A stretch of DNA of 64,000 nucleotides from Glycomyces sp. TRM65418 (GTDB lineage: Bacteria > Actinomycetota > Actinomycetes > Mycobacteriales > Micromonosporaceae), in assembly GCF_019710475.1 (NCBI RefSeq), contig NZ_JAJFAX010000008.1:124001-188000 (forward strand). The letters run 5' to 3'. The notes beneath the pieces are model-generated. The model did no database searches and was not told the origin of the DNA. It worked only from the letters and a program-made list of their open reading frames with translations. The position numbers were made by a program, and so were the translations under genes. The first letter of the stretch is position 1. Each line of letters begins with the position of its first letter. Shown piece after piece: positions 1 to 8,500 of this stretch.

Positions 1-1491
1 CTGCGCCGGCTCGCGGGCGGCGAAGGCAGTCCGTCCTCCATCGCCCGCGCCGTTCGAGCGGCCCGCGACCAGCGGGAGCTGGCCCGGCTCGCCGCCGCGG
101 GCGGACTGCGCCTCGCGCCGCTCTGGGAGCGCCTCGAGAACGCGGATGCGGAGGCGTCCAAGGCGATCGGGCACTACCTGAACCTCGAGACCGGCTCCGC
201 CGACCGACGCGACGCCGCCGCCCGCAGGGCCCTCGCGGAACTCGCCAACGCGCTGCGCACCGGCAACCGGCCGCAGCGCCGGTCCCGCCTGATGGGGGTG
301 AACCGCGAGGCGCTGCTGCGGGCGATGCCGCTGTGGATCGGCACCGTCGCCGACGTGGAGGACGTGCTCCCCGCTCGCGCGGGCATGTTCGACCTGGTGA
401 TCCTCGACGAGGCCTCGCACATCAACCAGCTGCGCGCCGCTCCGGTGCTGGCCCGCGCCCGCCGGGCCGTGGTCGCGGGCGACCCGAAGCAGCTGCGGTT
501 CGTGTCCTTCGCGAGCGCGGCGAAGACCGAGGACGTCCTGCATCGCCACGGTCTCTCGGACCGATTGGGCCAGTTGGACATCGGGAAGGTCAGCGCCTAC
601 GACCTCGCCTGCGGGGCCGGACCGGTGATCGAGCTGACCGAGCACCACCGCAGCGTCCCGCACCTGATCGGGTTCTCGGCCGCGAAGTTCTATCACGGCC
701 GGGTCCGACCGACCACCACGCATCCGCGCAACCACGAGGCCGACGTGATCGCCGTGCACCGCGTCGCCGCGAAGTCCTCGAAGGACGGTGTGGTGGAGGC
801 GGAGGTGCAGCGGTCGGTCGAGCTGCTGTCGGCGCTGGTGGACGCGGGCGAGGTCGGGCTGGCGGTGATCTCGCCGTTCCGGGCGCAGGCCGAGGCGATC
901 GAGGCGGCGATCCTGGAGCGTTTCGACCTGGAGACGATTCGCCGCCACCGGTTGCGGACCGGCACGGTGCACGCGTTCCAGGGCAGCGAGGCCGGGATCG
1001 TGATCGTCGCGCTCGGCGTGGCCGGGGGCGACGCGGCGGGACGCCGCCGGTTCGCGGCCGGGGCGAACCTGTTCAACGTGATGGTCACGCGGGCCAGGCA
1101 CCATCTGCACGTGGTGACCGCGATCGGCGAGGCGGACGGTCTGATCGGCGAGTTCCTGCGGTACGCCGACCGGCCGCCGCGCTCGCCGGGCGACGGCGCA
1201 GCGGTCGGCAAATGGACGGGGAATCTGGCGGATGCGCTGGAAGGCGCCGATGTCCCTGTGCGGCAGGCGTATCCGGTGGGACATTGGACGGTGGACCTGG
1301 TGGTGGGGGAGGCCGAGCAGGCGATCGGCGTGATCGCCGAATCGCACCCGGAGGGCCCGAGCGCCCACATCGCCCGCCATCGTGCCCTGCGACGAGCAGG
1401 CTGGCGAATCGTCGAGGCCTTCCCGTCGGCGTATGACGACGACCCGTCGCGAGCGGCGATCGACGTCCTCGCGGAGCTCGACCGGCGCTGA
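1..1491 (+). CDS. UPF1/DNA2-type superfamily 1 helicase, C-terminal part (5' end outside window)
   Basis: The reading frame is open from the first base, so the N-terminus with the Walker A motif lies upstream of the window. What remains shows the later SF1 helicase motifs in order: a DEAS Walker B box (VILDEASH), GDPKQL (motif III), HHRSVPHLIGF (motif IV), GTVHAFQGSEAG (motif V) and NVMVTRARHHLHVV (motif VI). This order and spacing are typical of UPF1/DNA2/NAM7-like ATP-dependent nucleic-acid helicases. The last 90 or so residues (YPVGHWTVDLVV then HRALRRAGWRIVEAFPS) resemble the Vsr/PD-(D/E)xK endonuclease-like tail seen on many bacterial members. No ExK is visible after the VDLVV strand, so that tail may be non-catalytic. 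The exact substrate is unknown. Such proteins are often cytoplasmic repair or defence factors; that is inference. Confidence 0.8.
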   Translation: MRRLAGGEGSPSSIARAVRAARDQRELARLAAAGGLRLAPLWERLENADAEASKAIGHYLNLETGSADRRDAAARRALAELANALRTGNRPQRRSRLMGVNREALLRAMPLWIGTVADVEDVLPARAGMFDLVILDEASHINQLRAAPVLARARRAVVAGDPKQLRFVSFASAAKTEDVLHRHGLSDRLGQLDIGKVSAYDLACGAGPVIELTEHHRSVPHLIGFSAAKFYHGRVRPTTTHPRNHEADVIAVHRVAAKSSKDGVVEAEVQRSVELLSALVDAGEVGLAVISPFRAQAEAIEAAILERFDLETIRRHRLRTGTVHAFQGSEAGIVIVALGVAGGDAAGRRRFAAGANLFNVMVTRARHHLHVVTAIGEADGLIGEFLRYADRPPRSPGDGAAVGKWTGNLADALEGADVPVRQAYPVGHWTVDLVVGEAEQAIGVIAESHPEGPSAHIARHRALRRAGWRIVEAFPSAYDDDPSRAAIDVLAELDRR

Positions 1492-1505
1492 GGACCACAC
1501 GGCAA

Positions 1506-1533
1506 GCCGGTCGCCGCTTCCCGGCGATCCGGC
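1506..1533. terminator. Hairpin between convergent genes
   Basis: GCCGG-T-CGCCG pairs with CGGCG-AT-CCGGC around a 5-base loop, between the helicase stop and the end of the convergent small membrane gene. There is no clear U-tract, so its role as a terminator is inferred from position. Confidence 0.35.
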
Positions 1534-1630
1534 GAACGCTGAGGAAAGGACTGCTTCGCGTCACGGTCCGTCAACCGCACCGGCGAACTCCTGGCCCCTG
1601 AGCAGGCCGCGAGGGCCGCCGCGCGGCGTC

Positions 1631-1903
1631 TCAATCGCTCAGTTCGCTCGGCTGGCTTCGGCGGCCTTGACGCCAGATCTCCATCAGCTGCATCCCGAGC
1701 AGGTTGATCATCATCCCGACGCCGTACAGCAGCGCCGCGGCCGCGAAGGTGCTGATGAAGATCCAGGCTCCGGTGCCGCCGCCGACCGTCACGCCGCCGA
1801 TGACACCCAGCAGCAGCGTCAGCGCCGCCACGATCGTGAGCGCGGCGGTGGCCCGGCCGGCCCGGTTGAGGACTCGCTCGACTTCGTTGTCAGTTCGCTC
1901 CAT
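1631..1903 (-). CDS. Small two-helix membrane protein of unknown function
   Basis: The 90-residue protein has a charged N-terminus (MERTDNEVERVLNRAGR) and two hydrophobic segments at about residues 19-43 and 45-70, the first ending in a glycine-rich turn. A short basic, polar C-terminus follows. I do not recognise the family. It resembles the many small actinobacterial membrane proteins with no assigned role. It converges on the helicase gene and runs in the same direction as the HAD gene 115 bases upstream, so it could be read through from there. Real coding is supported by the clean ATG, the hydrophobicity pattern and the absence of a better competing frame. Confidence 0.65.
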   Translation of the reverse strand: MERTDNEVERVLNRAGRATAALTIVAALTLLLGVIGGVTVGGGTGAWIFISTFAAAALLYGVGMMINLLGMQLMEIWRQGRRSQPSELSD

Positions 1904-2018
1904 TCACCCAGCGTAGCGAAGGTGTACCGGACCGAAGGGGCCCATGGGGCCAAGGGGGCCGCGGTCCGCTGCAGTGGCGGAAGGGCTGGACGGCAGCGGT
2001 ACTCGGAGCGCGGAGCGT

Positions 2019-2660
2019 CTAGCCGGCGGCGTGCTTGATCGCTTCGGCGACCGAGTCGGCGATGTGCGTCGAGGCGTAGGCCGTCCGGGACCAGGTGCGT
2101 CCCAAGTGGAGCCAGGCGCTCTGCAGGCCGAGACGGTGCGCGCCCAGGATGTCGGCGTCGTCGCGGTCGCCGATCATCCAAGCGCCGTCGAGGCCGGCGC
2201 CGACCGCTGCCGCTGCGGCGTGGAAGATCCCGGGCTCGGGCTTGCGGGAGCCGACGCCTTCGCTCACGACCCACGCGTCGACGAGCCGGTCGAGCCCGGA
2301 GGCCGTGATCTTGCCGGTCTGCTGCGGGACGGCGCCGTTCGTGACGATCACGACCTGGTGCCCGGCCGCCCGCGCCTCGCGCAGTGCGGCTTCGGTCTCC
2401 GCGGTGACCCGGGCGTGTTGGCGGGCGCCGCGCCGCAGGGATGCGATGACCTCGCCTTGGTCGAGGCCGTCGCCGTACCGGTCGATGATCGCCTGAGAGA
2501 CGACCGCGCGCGTGGCGTATCCGGAAGCGTCGACCTCCATGATCCAGTCGACGTCCTCGGCCGGCAGCCGGTGCGCGGCGAGGAACTCGGTCACGCCGGT
2601 GCGGAAGGCCGCGTCGCGGTCGACGAGCGTGTTGTCCAGGTCCATCATCAGCAAGGGCAT
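2019..2660 (-). CDS. HAD-superfamily hydrolase (YjjG-like phosphatase)
   Basis: All four HAD motifs are present. Motif I is MDLDNTLVD with the nucleophile and general acid at Asp7 and Asp9. Motif II is VIVTNGA. The motif III lysine is in GSRKPEPGIF, and motif IV is MIGDRDDAD. The 213-residue length and the alpha-helical cap between motifs I and II fit the cytoplasmic nucleotidase/phosphoglycolate phosphatase-like subfamily I. The substrate cannot be read from sequence; YjjG relatives dephosphorylate nucleoside monophosphates and other small phosphates. The gene lies alone between a small membrane gene and a terminator hairpin, so there is no operon clue. Confidence 0.85.
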   Translation of the reverse strand: MPLLMMDLDNTLVDRDAAFRTGVTEFLAAHRLPAEDVDWIMEVDASGYATRAVVSQAIIDRYGDGLDQGEVIASLRRGARQHARVTAETEAALREARAAGHQVVIVTNGAVPQQTGKITASGLDRLVDAWVVSEGVGSRKPEPGIFHAAAAAVGAGLDGAWMIGDRDDADILGAHRLGLQSAWLHLGRTWSRTAYASTHIADSVAEAIKHAAG

Positions 2661-2732
2661 GACCCGATGCTACGGAGGGCGCAACGGCGTCACATACGGC
2701 ATCCCGCTGCGCCGCCGTCTCATGGAGACTCG

Positions 2733-2761
2733 GCGGCACGGCTCCGCTGAGGCCGTGCCGC
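2733..2761 (-). terminator. Terminator downstream of the pectinesterase gene
   Basis: A perfect 10-bp inverted repeat, GCGGCACGGC and GCCGTGCCGC, with a 9-base loop sits just past the stop codon of the pectinesterase gene. It is GC-rich without a T-run, as is usual in actinobacteria. Confidence 0.6.
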
Positions 2762-2777
2762 GTTCGGCCGGGTCGGG

Positions 2778-4631
2778 TTAGAGCGGCGGCTCGGAAATCG
2801 ATTCGGGCCAGGTGATCTCGTCCGGATCGTGTTCGTGGTTCAGGCCGGTCAAGCCGCCCTTCATGAGACGCCGGCTCGCCGCCGCCTTCGCCACCAGGCG
2901 GGCCACTTCGATGGCGCCCTTCGCTTGGAAGTGGGTGTTGTCCTCGATGCCGTTCGGATAGTGCTCGTGGCCCGCGTCGAGCCACAGGAAGTGGTCCTTC
3001 GTGCCCTCCTCGCCGAGTCGGGCCCACAGCGCGAGGCTCTCGGCCTGGAGGTCGATCAGCGGGACGCCCTCCTCGTCGGCGAGCGCCCGCATCGCCTCCG
3101 GGTACTCCCCCAGCGACTCGACGGGTCGGCCGTCCCTGAAGCGGCGGCGTTCCACCGACGTCACCAGCACCGGGTGGGCCCGGCGCAGGCGCGCCACATC
3201 GATGTAGCCGCGCAGGTACTGCCGGTACGTCGTGTACGGGTCGGTGCCGCGGTCGGGATCGTCGGTCTTCTGGTCGTTGTGGCCGAACGAGATCAGGAGC
3301 CAGTCCCCCGGCGCGATCGCCGCGGCGATCGCGTCGAGCACGCCTTGGTCCGTGTGGCTCTTCGAGCTCGCCCCCGACCAGGCGCGGTTGTCGACCGTGA
3401 CGCCGCGGGTCGTGAAGACGTCCAGCGCCTGGCCCCAACCGGCACGCGGCCGGCGTGCCTGCGCGTACGTGGAGGCGGTCGAGTCGCCCGCGACGAAGAT
3501 CGTGAAGTCGCGGCTCCGCGGGGCCTCCGCCTCGGGCTCGTCCTGCGGGTTCCAGTCTCCCAAGTAGCCCTCCGCGGTGTGTTCGGCCGCTTCGTCTTCC
3601 GAGAGTTGGCGCGGCCTGGCGGCGGGGTCGACGATCGCGGCGCCGGGGCCGATGTTCGCGTATTCGGCGTAGCGCTGGTCCTGCCACGGGTGGCCGCTGC
3701 TCATGTTCGTGTACGGCGCGGCGGCGTCGACGCCGGGGCCGATCCACGTGTCGCGGACGGTGAGCGACGGCCAGGCGGTCGGGTTGGAGCTGGGCACCCA
3801 CGGCCGGGAGAGCTTGTATTCGGCGTCGCCGGCGTCGGAGGTGACGCGGCAGCCGACGGCGAGGTAGCCGTGGTCGAACTCGCCGGAGGTCGAGGGCGCG
3901 AACGGCATCCCCTTCGGCGTGAAGTCGACGTCCCGTTCCAGGCAGCGGATCTCGCAGCGGTCGAAGACGGCCGTGCCGCGCCCGAAGACGAAGTCGACGT
4001 CGCCTTCGATGTGGCAGCGCCGGTAGTACTGCCGCCCCACGACCGTCGCGGCGGGGCTGTCGGCGAGGAGGGTGTCCTGGTGGCCGAGGAAGCGGCAGTC
4101 GAAGAACGCGGACCGGTCGCCGCGAACGCGGCACGCGACGGCCTGGGTCCCGCTCACGCCCTGGTGGTCGGCGCGGAGCCAGTCGTTGGCGAAGGTGACG
4201 GCGCGGGCGGTGAAGTCGCCCGCGTCGAGCTTGACGGTGGCGGAACCGGAGGTGCCGTAGGTGGTGCCGTCCGGTTTCAAGGTCCCGGCGGCGAGGTCGT
4301 AGACGATGACCACGTCGTGGGGGTCGCCCGTCGCGCCGATGAACGTGAGGCCGGTCTGCGCCGAGGTGACGTGGACGAGTTCGCGGTACGTGCCCGCGGC
4401 GATGACCACCGTGGCGCCCGGGGCGGCGGCGTCCACGGCCGCTTGGACGGTGGCGTGGTCGCCGCGGCCCGCCGGGTGGACGTACAGCGTGTCGGCGGTG
4501 AGGCGCTCGTCGGGCGAGCCGTAGCGGCCGAAGGCCTTGCCGCCCTTCGCGTACGCGGCGGCGGGGACGGCGGTCGCGGCGGCTGCGGCCGTGGCGGCGA
4601 GGAGGAGCCGGCGCGAGAGGGGAGGGGCCAT
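2778..4631 (-). CDS. Secreted pectin methylesterase (CE8) fused to SGNH acetylesterase (CE12-like)
   Basis: The 617-residue protein starts with a Tat-like signal (SRRLLLAATAAAA, ending near AYAKG). Residues of about 40-340 form a CE8 pectinesterase beta-helix with GHQDTL (about 184-188), GDVDFVFG (about 210-217, holding the catalytic Asp) and SRPW (about 275-278). Residues of about 375-595 form a rhamnogalacturonan-acetylesterase-like SGNH hydrolase: GDST (382-385, nucleophile Ser), GHND (450-453) and DNTH (564-567, Asp/His). One exported protein would therefore remove methyl and acetyl esters from pectin. The ATG is preceded by a GAAAGGG ribosome site. A LacI-type palindrome lies 22 bases upstream. 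No pectate lyase is in the window, so the polymer would have to be cut by enzymes encoded elsewhere. Confidence 0.9.
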   Translation of the reverse strand: MAPPLSRRLLLAATAAAAATAVPAAAYAKGGKAFGRYGSPDERLTADTLYVHPAGRGDHATVQAAVDAAAPGATVVIAAGTYRELVHVTSAQTGLTFIGATGDPHDVVIVYDLAAGTLKPDGTTYGTSGSATVKLDAGDFTARAVTFANDWLRADHQGVSGTQAVACRVRGDRSAFFDCRFLGHQDTLLADSPAATVVGRQYYRRCHIEGDVDFVFGRGTAVFDRCEIRCLERDVDFTPKGMPFAPSTSGEFDHGYLAVGCRVTSDAGDAEYKLSRPWVPSSNPTAWPSLTVRDTWIGPGVDAAAPYTNMSSGHPWQDQRYAEYANIGPGAAIVDPAARPRQLSEDEAAEHTAEGYLGDWNPQDEPEAEAPRSRDFTIFVAGDSTASTYAQARRPRAGWGQALDVFTTRGVTVDNRAWSGASSKSHTDQGVLDAIAAAIAPGDWLLISFGHNDQKTDDPDRGTDPYTTYRQYLRGYIDVARLRRAHPVLVTSVERRRFRDGRPVESLGEYPEAMRALADEEGVPLIDLQAESLALWARLGEEGTKDHFLWLDAGHEHYPNGIEDNTHFQAKGAIEVARLVAKAAASRRLMKGGLTGLNHEHDPDEITWPESISEPPL

Positions 4632-4652
4632 GGCAACCCTTTCAAGAGAGGG

Positions 4653-4666
4653 TGACAGCGCTTACC
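4653..4666. promoter_or_regulatory. LacI-family-type operator upstream of the pectinesterase
   Basis: TGACAGCGCTTACC has the AGCGCT core with flanks typical of LacI/CcpA-class sites. It lies 22 bases before the pectinesterase ATG. It matches 11 of 14 positions of the complement of 17354-17367. That it binds a sugar-responsive repressor is inference. Confidence 0.5.
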
Positions 4667-4730
4667 TCGTCCACGGTAACCGATTGCCGCATAGCATTCA
4701 AGAGCTTCGATGAGCCGATCTCGCGCAGTG

Positions 4731-4762
4731 GGCGGCCCCGCCGCCACCGCGGCGGGGCCGCC
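4731..4762 (-). terminator. Terminator of the BASS transporter gene
   Basis: A perfect 14-bp stem (GGCGGCCCCGCCGC with its complement) around a 4-base loop begins 3 bases after the transporter stop codon. There is no T-run. Confidence 0.65.
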
Positions 4763-4765
4763 CCT

Positions 4766-5731
4766 TCAGGCGTCGACCGCCTCGCGGCCCTCCTTCTGCT
4801 TCGGAGCCTCGCCCACCGGGCGGCGGGACCAGTAGGCCGCCAGCAGGGAGCCGGAGATGTTGTGCCACACCGAGAACACCGCCGCGGGCAGGGCCGCGAC
4901 GGGGTTGAAGTGGGCGGTCGCGAGCGCCGCGGCGAGGCCGGAGTTCTGCATGCCGACTTCCAGGCCCACCGCGCGGCGCCCGGTCGCCGGGAGGCGGCAC
5001 AGCTTCGCCAGCGAGTAGCCGAGCGCGAGCCCGAAGCCGTTGTGGAGCACCACCGCCAGGAACACGAGCGCGCCGACCTCGAGGAGCGTGTCGGCGCTGC
5101 CCGCCACGACCGCCATGACGACGAGCGTGATGCCGAGGACCGACACCAGCGGCAGCGTGTCGAGGACCCTCGCGATCAGGCGCGGCGCGAAGCGGCGCAG
5201 GAGCAGGCCCACGACGACGGGAACGAGCACGATCTGGACGATCGAGACGAAGAGGCTCCCCGCGTCCACCGGCAGGAACTCCCCCGCCAGCCACAGCACC
5301 AGGACCGGCGTCAGCAGCGGCGCGAGCAGGGTCGAGACCGAGGTCATCGCGACCGACAGCGCGGTGTCGCCGCGGGAGAGGTAGACCATCACGTTGGAGG
5401 CGGTTCCGCCGGGCGCGGCCCCGACCAGGACCATGCCGACGGCGAGCATCGGGTCCATGTCGAAGACGCGGGCGAGGCCGTAACCGGCGAGCGGCATGAC
5501 GAGGAACTGGGCGAGGACGCCGATGAGGACGGGCCACGGCCGCCTGCCGATCACTGCGAAGTCCTTGGGCCGCAAGGTCATGCCCATGCCGAGCATGATG
5601 ACCATGAGGAGGTGGGGGACGGCGGGGCCGAGCGGGGTGAAGGTGCTCGGCGTCGCGAACGCGACGGCCGCCGCCGCGAGCACGATGACGGGCAGCCACA
5701 TGCCGGTGCGGTCGCTGATGCGCTTGATCAT
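4766..5731 (-). CDS. Bile acid:sodium symporter family (BASS) transporter
   Basis: The 321-residue integral membrane protein has nine to ten hydrophobic helices. It carries the family features GMGMTLRPKDF near residue 50 and GGTASNVMVYLSRGDTALS near residue 110, the conserved core-domain stretch of the SBF/BASS fold. Members use a sodium gradient to import organic anions such as bile acids, pyruvate, pantoate or other carboxylates. The substrate here is unknown. The C-terminal 20 residues are polar and cytoplasmic. The gene sits between pectin and mannan genes but has its own terminator. It may import a carboxylate released from polysaccharide, which is only a guess from location. Confidence 0.85.
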   Translation of the reverse strand: MIKRISDRTGMWLPVIVLAAAAVAFATPSTFTPLGPAVPHLLMVIMLGMGMTLRPKDFAVIGRRPWPVLIGVLAQFLVMPLAGYGLARVFDMDPMLAVGMVLVGAAPGGTASNVMVYLSRGDTALSVAMTSVSTLLAPLLTPVLVLWLAGEFLPVDAGSLFVSIVQIVLVPVVVGLLLRRFAPRLIARVLDTLPLVSVLGITLVVMAVVAGSADTLLEVGALVFLAVVLHNGFGLALGYSLAKLCRLPATGRRAVGLEVGMQNSGLAAALATAHFNPVAALPAAVFSVWHNISGSLLAAYWSRRPVGEAPKQKEGREAVDA

Positions 5732-5880
5732 CGGGAGGATCCGCTTTCTGTCGTACCTATGCGGGCGTCGGTACCTTGAACAGGGGCGGAGGGGTCTCGG
5801 AGGACGCCGGAACGGCAGTCACTCTACTCGCGGACCCGGATTCGGGAATCCGGTTCCCAGCATGTGATCGACCCGTGAGG

Positions 5881-5916
5881 GGCGTGCGGGCGGCCTCACC
5901 GCGCCGCCCGCGCGCC
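5881..5916 (-). terminator. Terminator of the mannan ABC/beta-mannosidase operon
   Basis: A 14-bp stem with one G-T pair (GGCGTGCGGGCGGC against GCCGCCCGCGCGCC) and an 8-base loop lies 12 bases past the beta-mannosidase stop codon. Confidence 0.6.
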
Positions 5917-5927
5917 CCTCGGTCCGG

Positions 5928-8354
5928 CTAGTCGTTGATCGCGCGCAGCACCGGCTTCGCGACCAGGGCCTTCCGCAGCTCCGGCGAGGCCGCGATCGCC
6001 TCGCTCGCGACGGTGAACGTGACCGCTTCACCCGGGACGAGCGTGATGAGGGCCTTGTCCACGACCGCGTCCGGGTCGAGGCGGTCGGGGAACAGGCACA
6101 GGTCGCGCAGGACGGTCTCGGCCGTCACGGTCACCGTCACGCCGCCGTCGACGACGGCGGTCTCGGCCGTGAACCGGGCCTTCGGCCAGTCCATGTCCTT
6201 GTCCTCCTTGGTGAACCAGGTCGCGCGAGGGAAGTCCTCGCGACCGGTCACCAGGAACTCGCCGTCACGGGGGATCGCGCCCGGTTCGAGTTCGAGCACC
6301 GCCGTCTCGCGCGGGTCGATCTCCATGGTCACGAGCGCGCGGCCGATGATGCGACCCTCGGTGTTGCACTTCCAGAAGCCGATCACGCCGTTCCAGGCCT
6401 CGGCGGCGTCGTTGACCACCACCATCTTCAGGCCGTCGCCCTCGGGCTGGAAGGTGACGAGGCGGTCGGCGTAGACGTCCTTGAGCGCGTACCACAGCGG
6501 CTTGAGCCGCTCCTCGCCGTCGATCGCGGCCCACGAGGTGACCGGCCAGCAGTCGTTGAGCTGCCACACGATCGACCCGGTGCAGTACGGCTGCAGCGAC
6601 CGGAAGTGCTCGATGCCGAAGCGGATCGCGCGGGCCTGGTTCACCTGCGTGAAGTACAGCCAGTCGTCGAAGTCGCGGACGGGCGGCAGGTGCGCGTCGA
6701 GGCCGCGCTGGAGCTTGGCCTGGCCGTCGTCGGCCTTCTGGTGCCACAGCATGGCGGGCGAATCGGCCTGGAGCGGCTCGTCGGTGACCATGCGCCGCAC
6801 CGTGGCCCACGTGGGCGGGGCCTGGTAGCCGAACTCGGCCACGAAGCGCGGCTTCCAGTCGCGGTAGCGGGTGTAGTCCTCGTCGTTCCAGACGTCCCAG
6901 ATGTGGACGGACGCGTGCGCCTGCTCGTTCGGGTGCAGTTCGCGCACACCGGAGTAGGGGCTGCCGGGCCAGTACGGCCGGGTGCCGTCCACTTCGGCCA
7001 CGAGCTTCGGCAGCAGGTCGTGGTAGTAGCCCGCGCCCCAGGTGCGGTCGCCGAGGTCGGGCTGCCAGTCCCAGTCATGCCAGCCCCAGATGTTCTCGTT
7101 GTTGCCCGTCCAGGTGACCAGGCTCGGGTGGGGGGCGAGCCGGGCGAGGTTGTCCCGCGCCTCGGCCTCCACTTCGGACCAGAACGGCTCCTCTTCGGGG
7201 TAGGCGGCGCAGGCGAACAGGAAGTCCTGGCCGACGAGGAGGCCGAGTTCGTCGCAGACGCGGTAGAAGTCCTCGGACTCGTAGACGCCGCCGCCCCAGA
7301 CGCGGATGTAGTTGATCCCGGCCGCGACCGCCTGCCGCAGGCGGCGCTCGACGCGGGCGGGGTCGATGCGGCTGAACAGCGCCTCGTCGGGGATCCAGTT
7401 GACGCCCTTGACCCACACGGCCTCACCGTTGATCCGCAGCGTGTACGGGCGGCCGTCGTCGTCCGGCTCGGTGTCGAGCTCGGCGGTGCGGAACCCGATC
7501 CGGCCGACCCAGGAGTCCAGATCCGACTCGCCGCCGCGAACGGTCACGGCGACGCTGTAGAGCGGCTGCTCACCGCGGTCGTGCGGGTGCCACAGCTCCG
7601 GGTCGGGCACCTCGACGCGCACGTTCGCCGTCTCGACCCCGGCCGCCAGGCGCACGGTCGCCGCGTGGCCGGCCACCTCGCAGAACAGGTCGACGTCCTG
7701 GTCGGCGGCCTTCTTGAGCCGCACCGAGAAGTCGACGATCCCGCGGCCGTCCTCGACGGTCGCGCGCGGCACGACCTCGTCCACGCGCGCGGTCGTCCAG
7801 CACTCCAGGCGCACGGGCCGCCAGATCCCCACCCCCGCCAGGTTCGGCCCCCAGTCCCAGCCGAAGTTGCAGGCGGCCTTGCGGATGAAGTTCCCCGGCT
7901 CGGGGTAGGCGTTCGGGCGGTCGCCGAGCCGCTCGCGCTGGGCCTCGGCATAGGCGTACGGCGAGGTGAACGCGACTTCGAGTTCATTGGCGCCCTCGCG
8001 GATCGCCGAACGCGCGTCGAAGCGGTAGCGGCGGTGCATGTTCGCCGTCTCGCCGAGGAGCGTGCCGTTGAGGCTGACGCGGGCGACGGTGTCGAGCCCG
8101 TCGAAGACCAGGTCGATCCCGTCCCAGTCGGCCGCCTCGTGCTCGAAGGCGGTGCGGTAGACCCAGTCGGTGCGGCCGATCCACGCGAGTTCGCGCTCGG
8201 CGTCGTCGACGTACGGGTCCGGGATGAGCCCGGCGGCCAGCAGGTCGGTGTGGACGACGCCCGGCACCGACGCGGGGACGCCCTCGACGGCCACCGGCGC
8301 CCCGGGGTCGCCGGAGACGGTCCAGCCTTCGTGGAGGGTTCGCTTGGCGCTCAA
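5928..8354 (-). CDS. Beta-mannosidase, glycoside hydrolase family 2
   Basis: A cytoplasmic exo-enzyme expected to release mannose from imported manno-oligosaccharides. I chose the TTG at 8354 because AGGAGT lies 4 bases upstream of it; a GTG 36 bases further out (8390) has no ribosome site. The resulting 808 residues match GH2 beta-mannosidases. They comprise an N-terminal sugar-binding jelly roll (GWDWGPNLAGVGIWRP motif), an immunoglobulin-like domain and a TIM barrel. The acid/base Glu is in TGNNEN at about 420 and the nucleophile Glu is in VAEFGYQ at about 507. There is no signal peptide. It is the last gene after the ABC permeases, separated from them by a strong hairpin, and faces the same way, so it is probably co-transcribed at a lower level. 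Confidence 0.92.
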   Translation of the reverse strand: MSAKRTLHEGWTVSGDPGAPVAVEGVPASVPGVVHTDLLAAGLIPDPYVDDAERELAWIGRTDWVYRTAFEHEAADWDGIDLVFDGLDTVARVSLNGTLLGETANMHRRYRFDARSAIREGANELEVAFTSPYAYAEAQRERLGDRPNAYPEPGNFIRKAACNFGWDWGPNLAGVGIWRPVRLECWTTARVDEVVPRATVEDGRGIVDFSVRLKKAADQDVDLFCEVAGHAATVRLAAGVETANVRVEVPDPELWHPHDRGEQPLYSVAVTVRGGESDLDSWVGRIGFRTAELDTEPDDDGRPYTLRINGEAVWVKGVNWIPDEALFSRIDPARVERRLRQAVAAGINYIRVWGGGVYESEDFYRVCDELGLLVGQDFLFACAAYPEEEPFWSEVEAEARDNLARLAPHPSLVTWTGNNENIWGWHDWDWQPDLGDRTWGAGYYHDLLPKLVAEVDGTRPYWPGSPYSGVRELHPNEQAHASVHIWDVWNDEDYTRYRDWKPRFVAEFGYQAPPTWATVRRMVTDEPLQADSPAMLWHQKADDGQAKLQRGLDAHLPPVRDFDDWLYFTQVNQARAIRFGIEHFRSLQPYCTGSIVWQLNDCWPVTSWAAIDGEERLKPLWYALKDVYADRLVTFQPEGDGLKMVVVNDAAEAWNGVIGFWKCNTEGRIIGRALVTMEIDPRETAVLELEPGAIPRDGEFLVTGREDFPRATWFTKEDKDMDWPKARFTAETAVVDGGVTVTVTAETVLRDLCLFPDRLDPDAVVDKALITLVPGEAVTFTVASEAIAASPELRKALVAKPVLRAIND

Positions 8355-8390
8355 AGAGACTCCTAATTGCCTTAGTAGGACTGTGGGCAC

Positions 8391-8424
8391 GCCGCTGAAC
8401 GCTCAACGCCGAGCGTCCAGCGGC
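8391..8424 (-). other. Intercistronic hairpin between permease and beta-mannosidase
   Basis: GCCGCTGAACGCTC and GAGCGTCCAGCGGC form a 14-bp stem with one mismatch and a 6-base loop, 37 bases upstream of the beta-mannosidase TTG. It could act as a partial terminator or protect the 3' end of the transporter mRNA. Confidence 0.5.
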
Positions 8425-8432
8425 GATGCCGG

Positions 8433-8486
8433 TTATGCCTTCAAATCCGAGAAGCCGATGCTCTTGTCCCGGTGCTGCCTGTTCAT
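8433..8486 (-). CDS. Possible 17-residue peptide between permease and beta-mannosidase
   Basis: An ATG-started frame of 17 codons ending in TAA (MNRQHRDKSIGFSDLKA) begins 14 bases after the permease stop. AGGAG lies about 12 bases before its ATG. It ends just before the intercistronic hairpin. It could be a leader peptide or chance; no family is recognised. Confidence 0.2.
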   Translation of the reverse strand: MNRQHRDKSIGFSDLKA

Positions 8487-8500
8487 CGCGGTCGCCGCTC

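Noticed and set aside
2829-4655. Long plus-strand frame antisense to the pectinesterase
   Set aside because: Same high-GC shadow effect; Val/Arg/Gly-rich with no family signature, while the minus-strand protein has full catalytic motifs.
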